64,000 bases of DNA from Pseudomonas sp. B21-028 (GTDB lineage: Bacteria > Pseudomonadota > Gammaproteobacteria > Pseudomonadales > Pseudomonadaceae), in contig NZ_CP087184.1 in NCBI RefSeq assembly GCF_024749045.1, positions 3,162,001 to 3,226,000 on the forward strand, in the 5' to 3' direction. A program made the position numbers and the translations under genes. Within the stretch, counting starts at the first letter, position 1. Every line of letters begins with the position of its first letter. Under the pieces are notes generated by a model, which made no database searches, was not told the DNA's origin, and saw only the letters and a list, made by a program, of their open reading frames with translations. Below, one piece after another: positions 1 to 8,907 of this stretch.

Positions 1-129
1 CCAGAAAAATAGCGTCAGAATTGAAAAGTTAGTGGCTAGATGATATCAATGTCGCCATTTCCAAACCCATGATCCCTTGTAGCGGCCGTACCCAGGAAGG
101 ACCGCAGATTTGCATACAGGAAGCTTTGC

Positions 130-3100
130 ATGCCTAGCCCACTTGGTTATTCATCTGTTTCATCGGCAATACTGACGGGCAATGCGCAAGTCGACAGCTT
201 GATCTATGGCACCTATTGGAAGGGGGCTTGGACGAGCGGAGCTTTCTCCACATCCCTGACGTACAGCTTCATGGGCACCGGCTCCTACTTCACCCAGTTC
301 TATACCGGTGAAAATGAATACAACTTCAGCTATGCCCTGGCTTCGGCACAGAAGACGGCCATCGTCAGTGCGCTAGGGAGCTGGAGCTCGGTGGCCAACA
401 TCAAGTTCACACAGGTCAGCGAAACTTTCAGCAAGGTTGGTGACTTGCGATTCGGTGGCTATTGGGGCATGGATGCCAGCACCGCAGCCTGGGCTTATAT
501 GCCCGGGGAGAACCCCGCGGCGGGCGACGTCTGGATCGGGCCTTCGACGCACAACACGGCCCCGGTCAAGGGCACCTACGATTACATGGTTTTTGCCCAT
601 GAAATCGGTCACGCGCTGGGTCTCAAGCACCCGTTCGACGCCGAGCCATCCAACGCCGCGGTACTGGCTGCCGAGTTCGATGACGTGCGGTATACCATCA
701 TGAGTTACAACAGCTCATATTCCTATCTGCCGACTACGCCCATGCTGTTGGATATTGCCGCTATCCAGAGTCTTTATGGCGCCAATACCCATTGGCAGAC
801 CGGGAACAACACCTATCGCTGGGCTACCGGCCAGTCGGTTTTCGAGACGATCTGGGATGCTGGCGGCAATGACACGATCGATGCCAGTAACCAGGCGGCA
901 GCGGTCCGTATCGACCTGAATGAAGGCGAGTTCAGCAAAATAGGCAAGGTGTTCCTGAACCTGGATACTCTGACAGCCTTTAACGAAGGACTGGCGATTG
1001 CTTATGGCACCAAAATAGAAAACGCCATCGGTTCGGCGCATAACGATACTTTGATAGGTAACGGGCTGGATAACGTTCTCAACGGTCTGGGTGGCGCGGA
1101 TACGCTGAATGGCGGCGCCGGCAACGACACTTATGTGGTCGACAATCCCGGTGACACGATCATCGAAGAAAGCACCTCGTTTATGGAAGTCGACAGTGTC
1201 CTCTCGTCCGTCAGCTACTCCCTGGGCAGCAACGTGGAAAACCTCACGCTGACAGGTTCGGCCGCTATCAACGCTACGGGTAATGCTCTGGACAACCGCC
1301 TTACCGGTAACGCGGGGGCCAATACCCTGAATGGTGGTGCCGGCACCGACACTCTGGACGGTGGAACAGGGCAGGACAAGCTGATCGGCGGTGCGGGGAG
1401 TGACACTTATATCGTCGATAACCTCGGCGACACGGTCGTCGAACTCGTCGACGAGGGTCAAGATCTGATTCGTACCTCGGTAAGCTATACCTTGTCGGCC
1501 AATGTCGAGGGCGGCCAGTTGCTTGGCACTGCTGCCCTCAACCTTGTCGGCAACGCGCTGAACAACAGTCTGGCCGGCAACAGCGCCGCCAACGTGCTCA
1601 ATGGCCTGGGCGGCGCGGATACGATGATCGGCGGGGCAGGCAACGACACCTACGTGGTCGACAACATCGGGGACAGGATCACCGAGGCGGGTGCTTCGCT
1701 CACGGAAATCGACAGCGTCCTATCGTCTGTCAGCTACACGCTGAGCAGCAATCTGGAAAACCTCACATTGACCGGCGCGGCCTCTGTCAATGCTACCGGC
1801 AATGCGCTGAACAACCGCATCACCGGCAACACGGGGGCCAACATCCTGGACGGTGGCGCAGGCATCGACACCCTGATCGGCGGGGCCGGCAACGACACCT
1901 ACGTGGTCGATAACCTCAAGGATGTAGTCAGCGAAACCAGCACCCTGGCGAGCGAAGTCGATACCGTACGCTCGTCGGTGAGCTGGACCCTGGGCGCCAA
2001 CCTGGAAAACCTCACGCTGACCGGCACCGCCGCGATCAACGGCACCGGCAACACCCTGGGCAACGTATTGACCGGCAATGCCGGCAACAACGTACTCAAT
2101 GGCGGAGCCGGGCGGGATACGCTGATCGGTGGTGCGGGGAATGACACCTACCTTGTCGACAACCTCGGTGACACGATCACCGAGCTCGCGGATGAAGGCC
2201 GCGATCTGGTGCGTACCTCGGTCAGCCACACCTTGTCGACCAACGTCGAAGATGGCCTGCTGCTAGGTGTTGCCGCTATCAACCTTTTCGGTAATGCCTC
2301 GAACAACAGTCTGGTCGGCAACAGCGCCGCCAACGTGTTGAGTGGCCTGGACGGTGCGGACATCCTGGACGGGGGCGCGGGTATCGATACCCTCATCGGC
2401 GGTACCGGCAACGACACGTATATCGTCGACAACCTGAAGGACGTCATCAGCGAAACCAGTACCCTGGACAACGAAATCGACACCGTGCGTTCTTCGGTGA
2501 GCTGGACACTGGGCGCCAATTTGGAAAACCTCACGCTGACGGGTGTCACCGCGATCAACGCTAGCGGCAACGCCCTGGGCAACGTGCTGAGCGGCAACAG
2601 CGCCGCCAACGTGCTCAATGGCCTGGGCGGCGCGGATACGATGATCGGCGGGACAGGCAACGATACCTACGTGGTCGACAACATCGGCGACACGATCACC
2701 GAAGCAGGTGCGTCGCTTACGGAGATCGACAGCGTCGTGTCGTCCATCAGCTACACCCTCGGTACCAATCTGGAAATCCTGACGCTGACCGGGACGGGTA
2801 GTCTCGACGGTACCGGCAATGCCCTGAACAACCGTCTCACCGGCAACACGGGCGCCAACGTCCTGGACGGCGGCGTCGGCATCGACACCCTGATCGGCGG
2901 GGCCGGCAACGACACCTACGTGGTCGATAACCTCAAGGATGTAGTCAGCGAAACCAGCACCCTGGTGAGCGAAGTCGATACCGTACGCTCGTCGGTGAGC
3001 TGGACCCTGGGCGCCAACCTGGAAAACCTCACGCTGACCGGCACCGCCGCGATCAACGGCACCGGCAACGCCCTGGGCAACGTATTGACCGGCAATGCCG

Positions 3101-4029
3101 GCAACAACGTACTCAATGGTGGAGCCGGGCGGGATACGCTGATCGGTGGTGCGGGGAATGACACCTACCTTGTCGACAACCTCGGTGACACGATCACCGA
3201 GCTCGCGGATGAAGGCCGCGATCTGGTGCGGACCTCGGTCAGCCACACCTTGTCGACCAACGTCGAAGATGGCCTGCTGCTAGGTGTTGCCGCTATCAAC
3301 CTTTTCGGTAATGCCTCGGACAACAGTCTGGTCGGCAACAGCGCCGCCAACGTGTTGAGTGGTCTGGACGGTGCGGACATCCTGGACGGGGGCGCGGGTA
3401 TCGATACCCTTATCGGCGGTACCGGCAACGACACGTATATCGTCGACAACCTGAAGGACGTCATCAGCGAAACCAGTACCCTGGACAACGAAATCGACAC
3501 CGTGCGTTCTTCGGTGAGCTGGACATTGGGCGCCAATTTGGAAAACCTCACGCTGACGGGGGTCACCGCGATCAACGCTACCGGCAACGCCCTGGGCAAC
3601 GTGCTCACCGGCAACGCCGCCAGCAACACGCTGAACGGCGGTGCGGGTAACGATCAACTTGACGGCGGCGCGGGCAATGACCTGTTGATCGGCGGCATTG
3701 GCGCCGACACCCTGAGCGGTGGCGCCGGAGCTGACCGTTTTGTGTTCAGCGCGTTGAACGAGCTGGGTATTGGCGATGCTCGCGATGTCATCCTGGATTT
3801 CAGCAGACTCCAGGGCGATAAGCTTGACCTGTCGAAGCTGGATGCCAATATCCTGGCCACAGGGATCAGCAAATTCAGCTTCATCGATTCGGCCGACTTT
3901 AGCGGCGCAGGGCAATTGCGCTTCGTCGATCATGTGCTTTCCGGCAATATCGACGGCAATCTGGGGGCAGATTTCGAGATTCAACTGGTGGGTGTCAACA
4001 CCTTCAGCGCCAACGATCTGCTTGCCTGA
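130..4029 (+). CDS. Serralysin-like RTX metalloprotease with ten long C-terminal repeats
   Basis: 1,299-aa predicted secreted zinc endopeptidase. The N-terminal ~230 residues form an M10/serralysin-type catalytic domain: HEIGHALGLKH at 157-167 (zinc ligands H157, H161, H167; catalytic E158) and a Met-turn IMSY with M191 and Y193. From about residue 320 there are ten units, each with a G-G-x-G-N/S-D-T-Y core and glycine/aspartate-rich calcium-binding turns, then a final GGAGADRFVF block as in the M10 C-terminal domain. There is no N-terminal signal peptide; it ends in a hydrophobic ...NDLLA tail, which suggests type I secretion. An AGGAAG ribosome-binding site lies at 118-123. Repeats 3-6 are copied as repeats 7-10. 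No transporter gene adjoins it in this window; it might use AprDEF or genes further upstream. The substrate is unknown. Family is sure; role as protease versus adhesin is inferred. Confidence 0.88.
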   Translation: MPSPLGYSSVSSAILTGNAQVDSLIYGTYWKGAWTSGAFSTSLTYSFMGTGSYFTQFYTGENEYNFSYALASAQKTAIVSALGSWSSVANIKFTQVSETFSKVGDLRFGGYWGMDASTAAWAYMPGENPAAGDVWIGPSTHNTAPVKGTYDYMVFAHEIGHALGLKHPFDAEPSNAAVLAAEFDDVRYTIMSYNSSYSYLPTTPMLLDIAAIQSLYGANTHWQTGNNTYRWATGQSVFETIWDAGGNDTIDASNQAAAVRIDLNEGEFSKIGKVFLNLDTLTAFNEGLAIAYGTKIENAIGSAHNDTLIGNGLDNVLNGLGGADTLNGGAGNDTYVVDNPGDTIIEESTSFMEVDSVLSSVSYSLGSNVENLTLTGSAAINATGNALDNRLTGNAGANTLNGGAGTDTLDGGTGQDKLIGGAGSDTYIVDNLGDTVVELVDEGQDLIRTSVSYTLSANVEGGQLLGTAALNLVGNALNNSLAGNSAANVLNGLGGADTMIGGAGNDTYVVDNIGDRITEAGASLTEIDSVLSSVSYTLSSNLENLTLTGAASVNATGNALNNRITGNTGANILDGGAGIDTLIGGAGNDTYVVDNLKDVVSETSTLASEVDTVRSSVSWTLGANLENLTLTGTAAINGTGNTLGNVLTGNAGNNVLNGGAGRDTLIGGAGNDTYLVDNLGDTITELADEGRDLVRTSVSHTLSTNVEDGLLLGVAAINLFGNASNNSLVGNSAANVLSGLDGADILDGGAGIDTLIGGTGNDTYIVDNLKDVISETSTLDNEIDTVRSSVSWTLGANLENLTLTGVTAINASGNALGNVLSGNSAANVLNGLGGADTMIGGTGNDTYVVDNIGDTITEAGASLTEIDSVVSSISYTLGTNLEILTLTGTGSLDGTGNALNNRLTGNTGANVLDGGVGIDTLIGGAGNDTYVVDNLKDVVSETSTLVSEVDTVRSSVSWTLGANLENLTLTGTAAINGTGNALGNVLTGNAGNNVLNGGAGRDTLIGGAGNDTYLVDNLGDTITELADEGRDLVRTSVSHTLSTNVEDGLLLGVAAINLFGNASDNSLVGNSAANVLSGLDGADILDGGAGIDTLIGGTGNDTYIVDNLKDVISETSTLDNEIDTVRSSVSWTLGANLENLTLTGVTAINATGNALGNVLTGNAASNTLNGGAGNDQLDGGAGNDLLIGGIGADTLSGGAGADRFVFSALNELGIGDARDVILDFSRLQGDKLDLSKLDANILATGISKFSFIDSADFSGAGQLRFVDHVLSGNIDGNLGADFEIQLVGVNTFSANDLLA
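1576..3609 (+). repeat. 1,017-bp tandem duplication inside the RTX gene
   Basis: Copy A is 1576-2592 and copy B 2593-3609, an offset of exactly 1,017 bp (339 codons, in frame). Both copies and the following sequence start at a GGCAAC junction. Each copy encodes four RTX-type units. The last three units (from 1864 and 2881) are almost identical in DNA, while the first is clearly more diverged. Confidence 0.9.
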
Positions 4030-4049
4030 GCGATCGGCTTATGAGTCAT

Positions 4050-4180
4050 TGTGGCGAGGGGATTTATCCCCGCTGGGCTGCGCAGCAGCCCTAAAACCTG
4101 CTAGCTCAGTGTTTCAGGTTAATCGCGTCGACTGCTTTGGGGCTGCTGCGCAGCCCGCGGGGATAAATCCCCTCGCCACA
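4050..4180. repeat. Long palindromic repeat (GTGGCGAGGGG family)
   Basis: The left arm begins GTGGCGAGGGGATTTATCCC and the right arm ends with its inverse complement, with GCTGCGCAGC-type inner arms. It lies 20 bp after the RTX gene stop and could protect or end that transcript. The same family occurs at 30099, 42935, 43190, 43445, 54814, 61308 and 63722. Confidence 0.9.
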
Positions 4181-4278
4181 AAATAATTCAGCCAGCCTGT
4201 CGATTTCGTTCTATACCGTTCGACTAACCCTCGAGCCGCTACTAGAACGGCTTATCCCATTCCCCAGGAGATAAGACC

Positions 4279-4704
4279 ATGCGATTTTTGGTGATCGTCA
4301 AAGCCAGCCCGGAGTCGGAAGCCGGGGAAATGCCCAGTGAAGCGTTGCTGACCGCCATGGGCGCCTATAATGAGGAGCTGGCCAAGGCCGGGGTGATGCT
4401 CGCGGCTGAAGGCCTGCACCCCAGTGCCAAGGGCGTGCGCGTACAGTTTTCCGGCAAGAACCGCACCGTCGTCGACGGCCCCTTCGCCGAAACCAAAGAG
4501 TTGGTCGCCGGCTTCTGGATCTTCCAGGTCCAGTCGCTGCAAGAAGCCATCGACTGGGTCAAGCGTTGTCCGAACCCGATGATCAGCGACAGCGAGATCG
4601 AAATCCGCCAGATCTTCGAAATGGAGGATTTCGGCGAAACCTTTACCTCCGATCTACGCGAGCAGGAAGAGCGTATTCGAGCGCAAATGCCCAATCAATC
4701 GTGA
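4279..4704 (+). CDS. YciI (YCII-domain) family protein
   Basis: 141-aa small soluble protein of the YCII superfamily. It has the family's opening pattern (MRFLVIVKAS), a central strand around FAETKELVAGFWIFQV, and the terminal block with conserved WVKRCPNP. Members are dimeric ferredoxin-like folds of mostly unknown function, some thought to act on small chlorinated or oxidised compounds. An AGGAG site at 4266-4270 fits the chosen start. The next gene, 24 bp downstream with its own AGGAG, is a VOC protein. YciI and PhnB-like genes are often neighbours, sometimes with an ECF sigma factor, but no sigma factor is present here. Confidence 0.85.
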   Translation: MRFLVIVKASPESEAGEMPSEALLTAMGAYNEELAKAGVMLAAEGLHPSAKGVRVQFSGKNRTVVDGPFAETKELVAGFWIFQVQSLQEAIDWVKRCPNPMISDSEIEIRQIFEMEDFGETFTSDLREQEERIRAQMPNQS

Positions 4705-4728
4705 AACCTGACAACAGGAGATCCGACC

Positions 4729-5136
4729 ATGAGAATCATTCCTTACCTGACCTTCAACGGTAACTGCAAGGAAGCCTTTGCGCTGTACAAGGATGTGCTG
4801 GGCGGCGAGCAGTTTTCCATGACCTTTGCCGAAGCGCCTGAAGAAACGGGCATGCCCAAGGACAACAACCTGATCCTGCATACCTGCCTGACCGTAGGCG
4901 ATTTCAGCCTGATGGCTTCCGATTGCCCGCCGGGCCAGCCATACCGCAAGCCGCAGGGCGTGTCGGTATCCCTCAATGTCGACAGCGTGGCCGAGGCCGA
5001 GCGACTGTTCAATGGCTTGAGCGCCGGTGGCAGCGTGCACATGCCATTGGCGAAGACATTCTGGGCGGAACGCTTCGCCATGTTCGAAGACCGTTTCGGG
5101 ATTGCCTGGATGGTCAACTGCGAGGGTGCGAAGTAG
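4729..5136 (+). CDS. VOC family protein, PhnB-like
   Basis: 135-aa vicinal-oxygen-chelate fold protein of the PhnB/3-demethylubiquinone methyltransferase-like group. It opens MRIIPYLTFNGNCKEAFALY, where aligned sequences start their first beta-alpha-beta module, and ends with the family's RFGIAWMVN motif. Acid and histidine residues that bind metal in VOC enzymes are partly present, but no substrate can be assigned. An AGGAG site at 4716-4720 supports the start. It is probably co-transcribed with the YciI gene. It is followed within 20 bp by the convergent end of the LacI-family gene, with no clear terminator between them. Confidence 0.86.
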   Translation: MRIIPYLTFNGNCKEAFALYKDVLGGEQFSMTFAEAPEETGMPKDNNLILHTCLTVGDFSLMASDCPPGQPYRKPQGVSVSLNVDSVAEAERLFNGLSAGGSVHMPLAKTFWAERFAMFEDRFGIAWMVNCEGAK

Positions 5137-5155
5137 CGGCGAGCGGGGTGTCGAT

Positions 5156-6148
5156 CTATATCGATGCCCTGATCACCAACGGGCAATCCACTGGCTGGCT
5201 GCCCGTGACCTCTAGCGTTTCGATCAGGTGCCGGGCGGCCTGGCGGCCGATTTCGTAGTACGGCAGTTGCACCGTGGTCAGGGGCGGGATGAACAGCTCG
5301 GCGATGCCGATCATGTTGTCGTAGCCGAGCACGGCCACATCGCCGGGAATCTTCAGGCCACGGCCCAGCAGCAGTTGATAGGCACAAAAGGCAATGCGGT
5401 CGTTGCCGCAGATCAGGATGTCGAACTCGGGGCGACCGTCGACGATGTGCCGGTCAAGGATGGCGGCCGTTTCACCGTAGGCATCGTGATCGGAAAGGTC
5501 GTATTGCAGCAATGCTTCCGGGGGCAGCCCGAATGCCTGGCAGGCACGCTGCAGGCCGGCCTGTCGCAGGCCCCAGGCAACGCTGCGCTTTGGCAGATTG
5601 ATGCACAGGGGGCGCCGATAGCCCTGGCTCAAGGCGTGATGCACGGCGCGATGCTGGCCGCTCTCGTCATCGGGCACGTAACTGACCAGGCGACTGTCAT
5701 CCTCCAGGCAGTTGGCGAGCACCAGCGGCTTGCTCTTCAAACGCTCGGGAATGCTCACCTGGCGCAACCCCATGGCACTGAAGATCAACCCGTCGGGCCG
5801 GTGCGAGAGCATCAGGTCGATGTCCTGGTCAGTGGGCGGGTTGTTCAACAGGTTGAGAATGAAGACGTTCCAGCCTGCTTGCTGCGCGGTCTGTTCGATG
5901 GACAGCAGCAGCTCGACCGCGAAGGGGGTGGTCGCCGTGTCCAGGGCGAACACGCCGATGGTCCGTGCCTGGAGGTTGTCGCCGCGCATTCTGCGTGCCG
6001 ACAGGCTCGGTACGAACTGCAGCTCATCAATGGCGCGACGCACTCGCTGAAGGGTTTCGGCGCTCAGTTTTTCCGGATTGTTGAGCGCTCTGGAAACCGT
6101 CATCAGGGACACGCCGGCCAGCTGTGCAACGTCTTTCACTGAAGTCAT
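5156..6148 (-). CDS. LacI-family repressor of the sucrose/fructoside locus
   Basis: 330-aa transcriptional regulator. The N-terminal helix-turn-helix (SVKDVAQLAGVSLMTVSRAL, residues 3-22) and hinge are classic LacI, followed by a periplasmic-binding-protein-like effector domain (GVFALDT near 70, DILICGNDRIAF near 235, GYDN near 274). It is the last gene of the minus-strand sugar operon, 72 bp after the GH32 gene. It probably represses that operon by binding the palindrome GTTAACGTTAAC at 12036-12047. The inducer, perhaps sucrose, fructose or a derivative, is inferred from the neighbouring invertase. No obvious Shine-Dalgarno is seen; a hairpin lies just upstream of the start. Confidence 0.88.
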   Translation of the reverse strand: MTSVKDVAQLAGVSLMTVSRALNNPEKLSAETLQRVRRAIDELQFVPSLSARRMRGDNLQARTIGVFALDTATTPFAVELLLSIEQTAQQAGWNVFILNLLNNPPTDQDIDLMLSHRPDGLIFSAMGLRQVSIPERLKSKPLVLANCLEDDSRLVSYVPDDESGQHRAVHHALSQGYRRPLCINLPKRSVAWGLRQAGLQRACQAFGLPPEALLQYDLSDHDAYGETAAILDRHIVDGRPEFDILICGNDRIAFCAYQLLLGRGLKIPGDVAVLGYDNMIGIAELFIPPLTTVQLPYYEIGRQAARHLIETLEVTGSQPVDCPLVIRASI

Positions 6149-6159
6149 GCGAGGTGGGG

Positions 6160-6176
6160 CCCGTCAGGTTGACGGG
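6160..6176 (-). promoter_or_regulatory. Hairpin just upstream of the LacI gene start
   Basis: A perfect 7-bp stem (CCCGTCA/TGACGGG) with a 3-nt loop sits 11 bp upstream of the repressor ATG, between it and the GH32 gene. There is no U-run, so it is not a clear terminator. It may limit translation or read-through into the repressor gene. Confidence 0.35.
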
Positions 6177-6220
6177 CAATCATGACACAGGCTCCGGGCT
6201 TCTCGCGACTTCGGTGGCGT

Positions 6221-7744
6221 TCATAGCCAGGCTGATCCCAGGGGCCATGCCCTGGGAATGGAGACGCGCCCGCCGGTCCCGCTGGCCAGCAACTTCACCC
6301 CCAGGCTGTCGGAGCGGGGATAGAGGCGGCTGCTGAGGCTGAAGCGTCCGTTCAGGTCAAACACCTCGATGGACGAACGATCAAGAAACACGCGCAATTG
6401 CAACTGCTCCAGCGCCGGGTCTATCGGCACACTGCGCTGACCACCGACTTGCGCACCCGAACGGCTGCGATCCAGCACCAGGCGCTGCAATGCCCCATCG
6501 TAGTAGAGCAGGGTTTGTTCAGTGTTTTCGTCATCGGTGCTGCAGCGCAAGGCGACACCCAGGTGACCGTCGGTGCAGCCGGGCAGGTCCAGGTGCACCA
6601 GGATTTCGAGCCGGTCGCCGCTGATGTGCGACACCTCCTGAGTGCCCGAGCCGGCCCATGGCGGTGTGCCTGGAAGCGGCGCCTGGCGCAAGGCCGTCAA
6701 CTCCCGCGCCGGGAACACGCGCAGGCGATCGGCATGCAGCTCAAGCTCGCGGGGCAGGCCGAGCATGCCGCACCAGTGATGCGCCTGGCTCGGCATCGGG
6801 CTCTCCCACATGTCGAGCCACGCCCACACCAGGCGTCGGCCGTCGGCGGCCTCCAGCGTTTGTGCGGCGTAGAAGTCATGGCCGTTATCCAGTTCGATGA
6901 AGGGGCCGCCGGTGAAGTGCCATTCGCTGTCGAGCCGGCCTACCCGGTAGCCGGTCTGGTACTTGTTGAGCCGTTCGTAACCCTCGGGGTGCATGCCTTG
7001 GGGGGAGTACAGCAGCACATCGCGCCCATCCAGTCGAAACAGATCCGGGCACTCCCACATATAGCCGTCGCCTTCCTCGCCTTGGTCGACATAATCGAGG
7101 AACTCCCAGGCGTGCAGATCAACTGAGCGATACAACGGCAGCAGCGGCCTGTCGCCCAGGCGTGCGCCGGCAATCAGGTACCAATGGTCGTCCTGCTTCC
7201 AGACCTTGGGATCACGAAAGTGCATGATCGTGTCCGCGGGTGGGTGTTCGATCACCGCGCCATGCTTGATGAAGTGGATGCCGTCGGTACTGGTAGCCAG
7301 GCACTGGACTTGCCGGATCAGGCGTTCGTCCCCCACATCCCCCAGCCAGGTATGCCCGGTGTAGACCAGCGCCAAGGTGTCCCCGCACACCACCGCACTG
7401 CCGGAAAAGCACCCGTCGCGGTCGAAGTCGTCGCCCGGTGCCAGGGCAATGGGCAAGTGCTGCCAATGGACCAGGTCAGCGCTCTTGGCATGACCCCAAT
7501 ACATGGGGCCCCATTTTGCTTCGAAGGGGTGGTGTTGATAGAACACATGGTATTCGCCCCGAAAGTACACCACCCCGTTAGGGTCATTCATCCAGCCCGC
7601 AACAGGGGCAAGATGATAGGCGGGTCGATAATCCTGGATGACGCGGGACAGGCCGTCGAGCAGCGCCTGCTGCGCATGTTCGAGGGCCGGGGACAGGGTT
7701 GCTGGGGACATAAGTGCGTTCATGGTAGTCAAAGACAAGGTCAT
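6221..7744 (-). CDS. GH32 beta-fructosidase (sucrose hydrolase/invertase)
   Basis: 507-aa glycoside hydrolase family 32 enzyme cleaving terminal beta-fructofuranosyl bonds (sucrose or short fructans). All three catalytic signatures are visible: WMNDPNG with nucleophile D54, RDP with D178 as transition-state stabiliser, and EC with acid/base E231. A five-bladed propeller is followed by a beta-sandwich from about residue 360 with the SIEVFDLNGR motif. No signal peptide is present, so it acts in the cytoplasm. Its ATG overlaps the stop of the upstream ABC ATPase gene (ATGA, 7741-7744). Because uptake is by an ABC system and not a PTS, the likely substrate is free sucrose and not sucrose-6-phosphate. 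Confidence 0.92.
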   Translation of the reverse strand: MTLSLTTMNALMSPATLSPALEHAQQALLDGLSRVIQDYRPAYHLAPVAGWMNDPNGVVYFRGEYHVFYQHHPFEAKWGPMYWGHAKSADLVHWQHLPIALAPGDDFDRDGCFSGSAVVCGDTLALVYTGHTWLGDVGDERLIRQVQCLATSTDGIHFIKHGAVIEHPPADTIMHFRDPKVWKQDDHWYLIAGARLGDRPLLPLYRSVDLHAWEFLDYVDQGEEGDGYMWECPDLFRLDGRDVLLYSPQGMHPEGYERLNKYQTGYRVGRLDSEWHFTGGPFIELDNGHDFYAAQTLEAADGRRLVWAWLDMWESPMPSQAHHWCGMLGLPRELELHADRLRVFPARELTALRQAPLPGTPPWAGSGTQEVSHISGDRLEILVHLDLPGCTDGHLGVALRCSTDDENTEQTLLYYDGALQRLVLDRSRSGAQVGGQRSVPIDPALEQLQLRVFLDRSSIEVFDLNGRFSLSSRLYPRSDSLGVKLLASGTGGRVSIPRAWPLGSAWL

Positions 7745-8880
7745 AGGGCGCCTGCGGGTGCCGGGCGCAGGGGCACGCCATCGGGCAGGGTTTCAAGGGC
7801 GTGGCGCTTCAAGGCCGTTCCGTCGGCATCGAACAGGTGCAGGTTGTCGGTTTCCAGGCGCAGCTTGACCCGGTCGCCGATCTGCCAGCCAGCACTCACC
7901 TCGCACCGACAGATCAGCGGTTCGTCCTGGCCGGTATCGACATGCACATAGGTTTCGCTACCGAGGTATTCGATGCCGGTCACGACCACGCCGACGGATC
8001 CTGGCGCGGCTTCCAGCGTCACGTGTTCCGGACGAATCCCCAGGCTCAGTTGGGTATCCGCCGCGAGGCCGGAGCTGTCGAAGGGCAGGGATGCCTTGCC
8101 CAGCACGAAGCTTTCAACCAGGCTGGTTTCCCCTGGCGCATGCAGAAACGCTGGAAGAAAATTCATCCTGGGCGAGCCCAGGAAACCGGCGACAAAGCGG
8201 CTGGCCGGTCGCTCGTAGAGTTCACGCGGCGAGCCGACCTGTTCGATGCGGCCACCGTTGAGCACGACAATCTTGTCGGCCAGGGTCATCGCCTCGACCT
8301 GATCGTGGGTGACGTAGATCACGGTCGAACCCAGCCGAGCGTGCAACCGGGCGATTTCGTTGCGCATCTGCACCCGCAGGGAGGCATCCAGGTTGGACAG
8401 CGGTTCATCGAACAACAGGATGTCCGGCTCCCTGGCCATGGCCCTGCCCATGGCCACCCGCTGACGCTGTCCGCCCGACAACTCCTTTGGTTTGCGTTGC
8501 AGGAGCTTGTCCAATTGCAGGATCTGCGCGGTTTTCAACACGCGCTCACGCAGGCTGGTCTTTTCGGTCTTGGCCAGTTTGAGCCCGAAGCTGATGTTGT
8601 CGTAGACGGTCATGTGCGGGTACAGCGCATACGACTGGAACACCATGCCGACGCCACGCTCGCGGGGCTCCAGGTCGTTGACCCGACGTCCGTCGATCAG
8701 CAGGTCGCCGGCGCAGATCGAGTCCAACCCGGCGATCAGGCGCAGCAAGGTCGATTTTCCGCAACCGGACGGGCCGACGAACACCACGAACTCACCCGCC
8801 GCGATGTCCAGGCTGACGTTGCGCAGAATACGCGCGCCGCCTAATTGTTTGTTCACGTTATCCAGCTTCAATTTGCTCAC
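7741..8880 (-). CDS. Sugar ABC transporter ATPase (MalK/UgpC-like)
   Basis: 379-aa ATP-binding subunit of a CUT1-type carbohydrate importer. It has Walker A GPSGCGKST with K42, a Q-loop near FQSYALYPHM, the ABC signature LSGGQRQR, Walker B DILLFDEP and the H-loop YVTHD. The C-terminal ~130 residues form the OB-fold regulatory (TOBE) domain typical of MalK/UgpC, including LSLGIRPEHV. It energises the two membrane proteins encoded immediately upstream and lies 27 bp after the second permease gene. The final codons overlap the GH32 start, which points to translational coupling of uptake and hydrolysis. Confidence 0.92.
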   Translation of the reverse strand: MSKLKLDNVNKQLGGARILRNVSLDIAAGEFVVFVGPSGCGKSTLLRLIAGLDSICAGDLLIDGRRVNDLEPRERGVGMVFQSYALYPHMTVYDNISFGLKLAKTEKTSLRERVLKTAQILQLDKLLQRKPKELSGGQRQRVAMGRAMAREPDILLFDEPLSNLDASLRVQMRNEIARLHARLGSTVIYVTHDQVEAMTLADKIVVLNGGRIEQVGSPRELYERPASRFVAGFLGSPRMNFLPAFLHAPGETSLVESFVLGKASLPFDSSGLAADTQLSLGIRPEHVTLEAAPGSVGVVVTGIEYLGSETYVHVDTGQDEPLICRCEVSAGWQIGDRVKLRLETDNLHLFDADGTALKRHALETLPDGVPLRPAPAGAL

Positions 8881-8907
8881 GATGGGGTTCCTTGTCTTTA
8901 TGGGGCG

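Noticed and set aside
715..3984. Several long minus-strand frames opposite the RTX gene
   Set aside because: They are antisense shadows produced by the glycine/aspartate-rich, high-GC repeat; their low-complexity products repeat with the same period as the sense repeats.
5228..6142. 304-codon plus-strand frame opposite the LacI gene
   Set aside because: Antisense shadow; the minus-strand product has an intact helix-turn-helix and effector domain.
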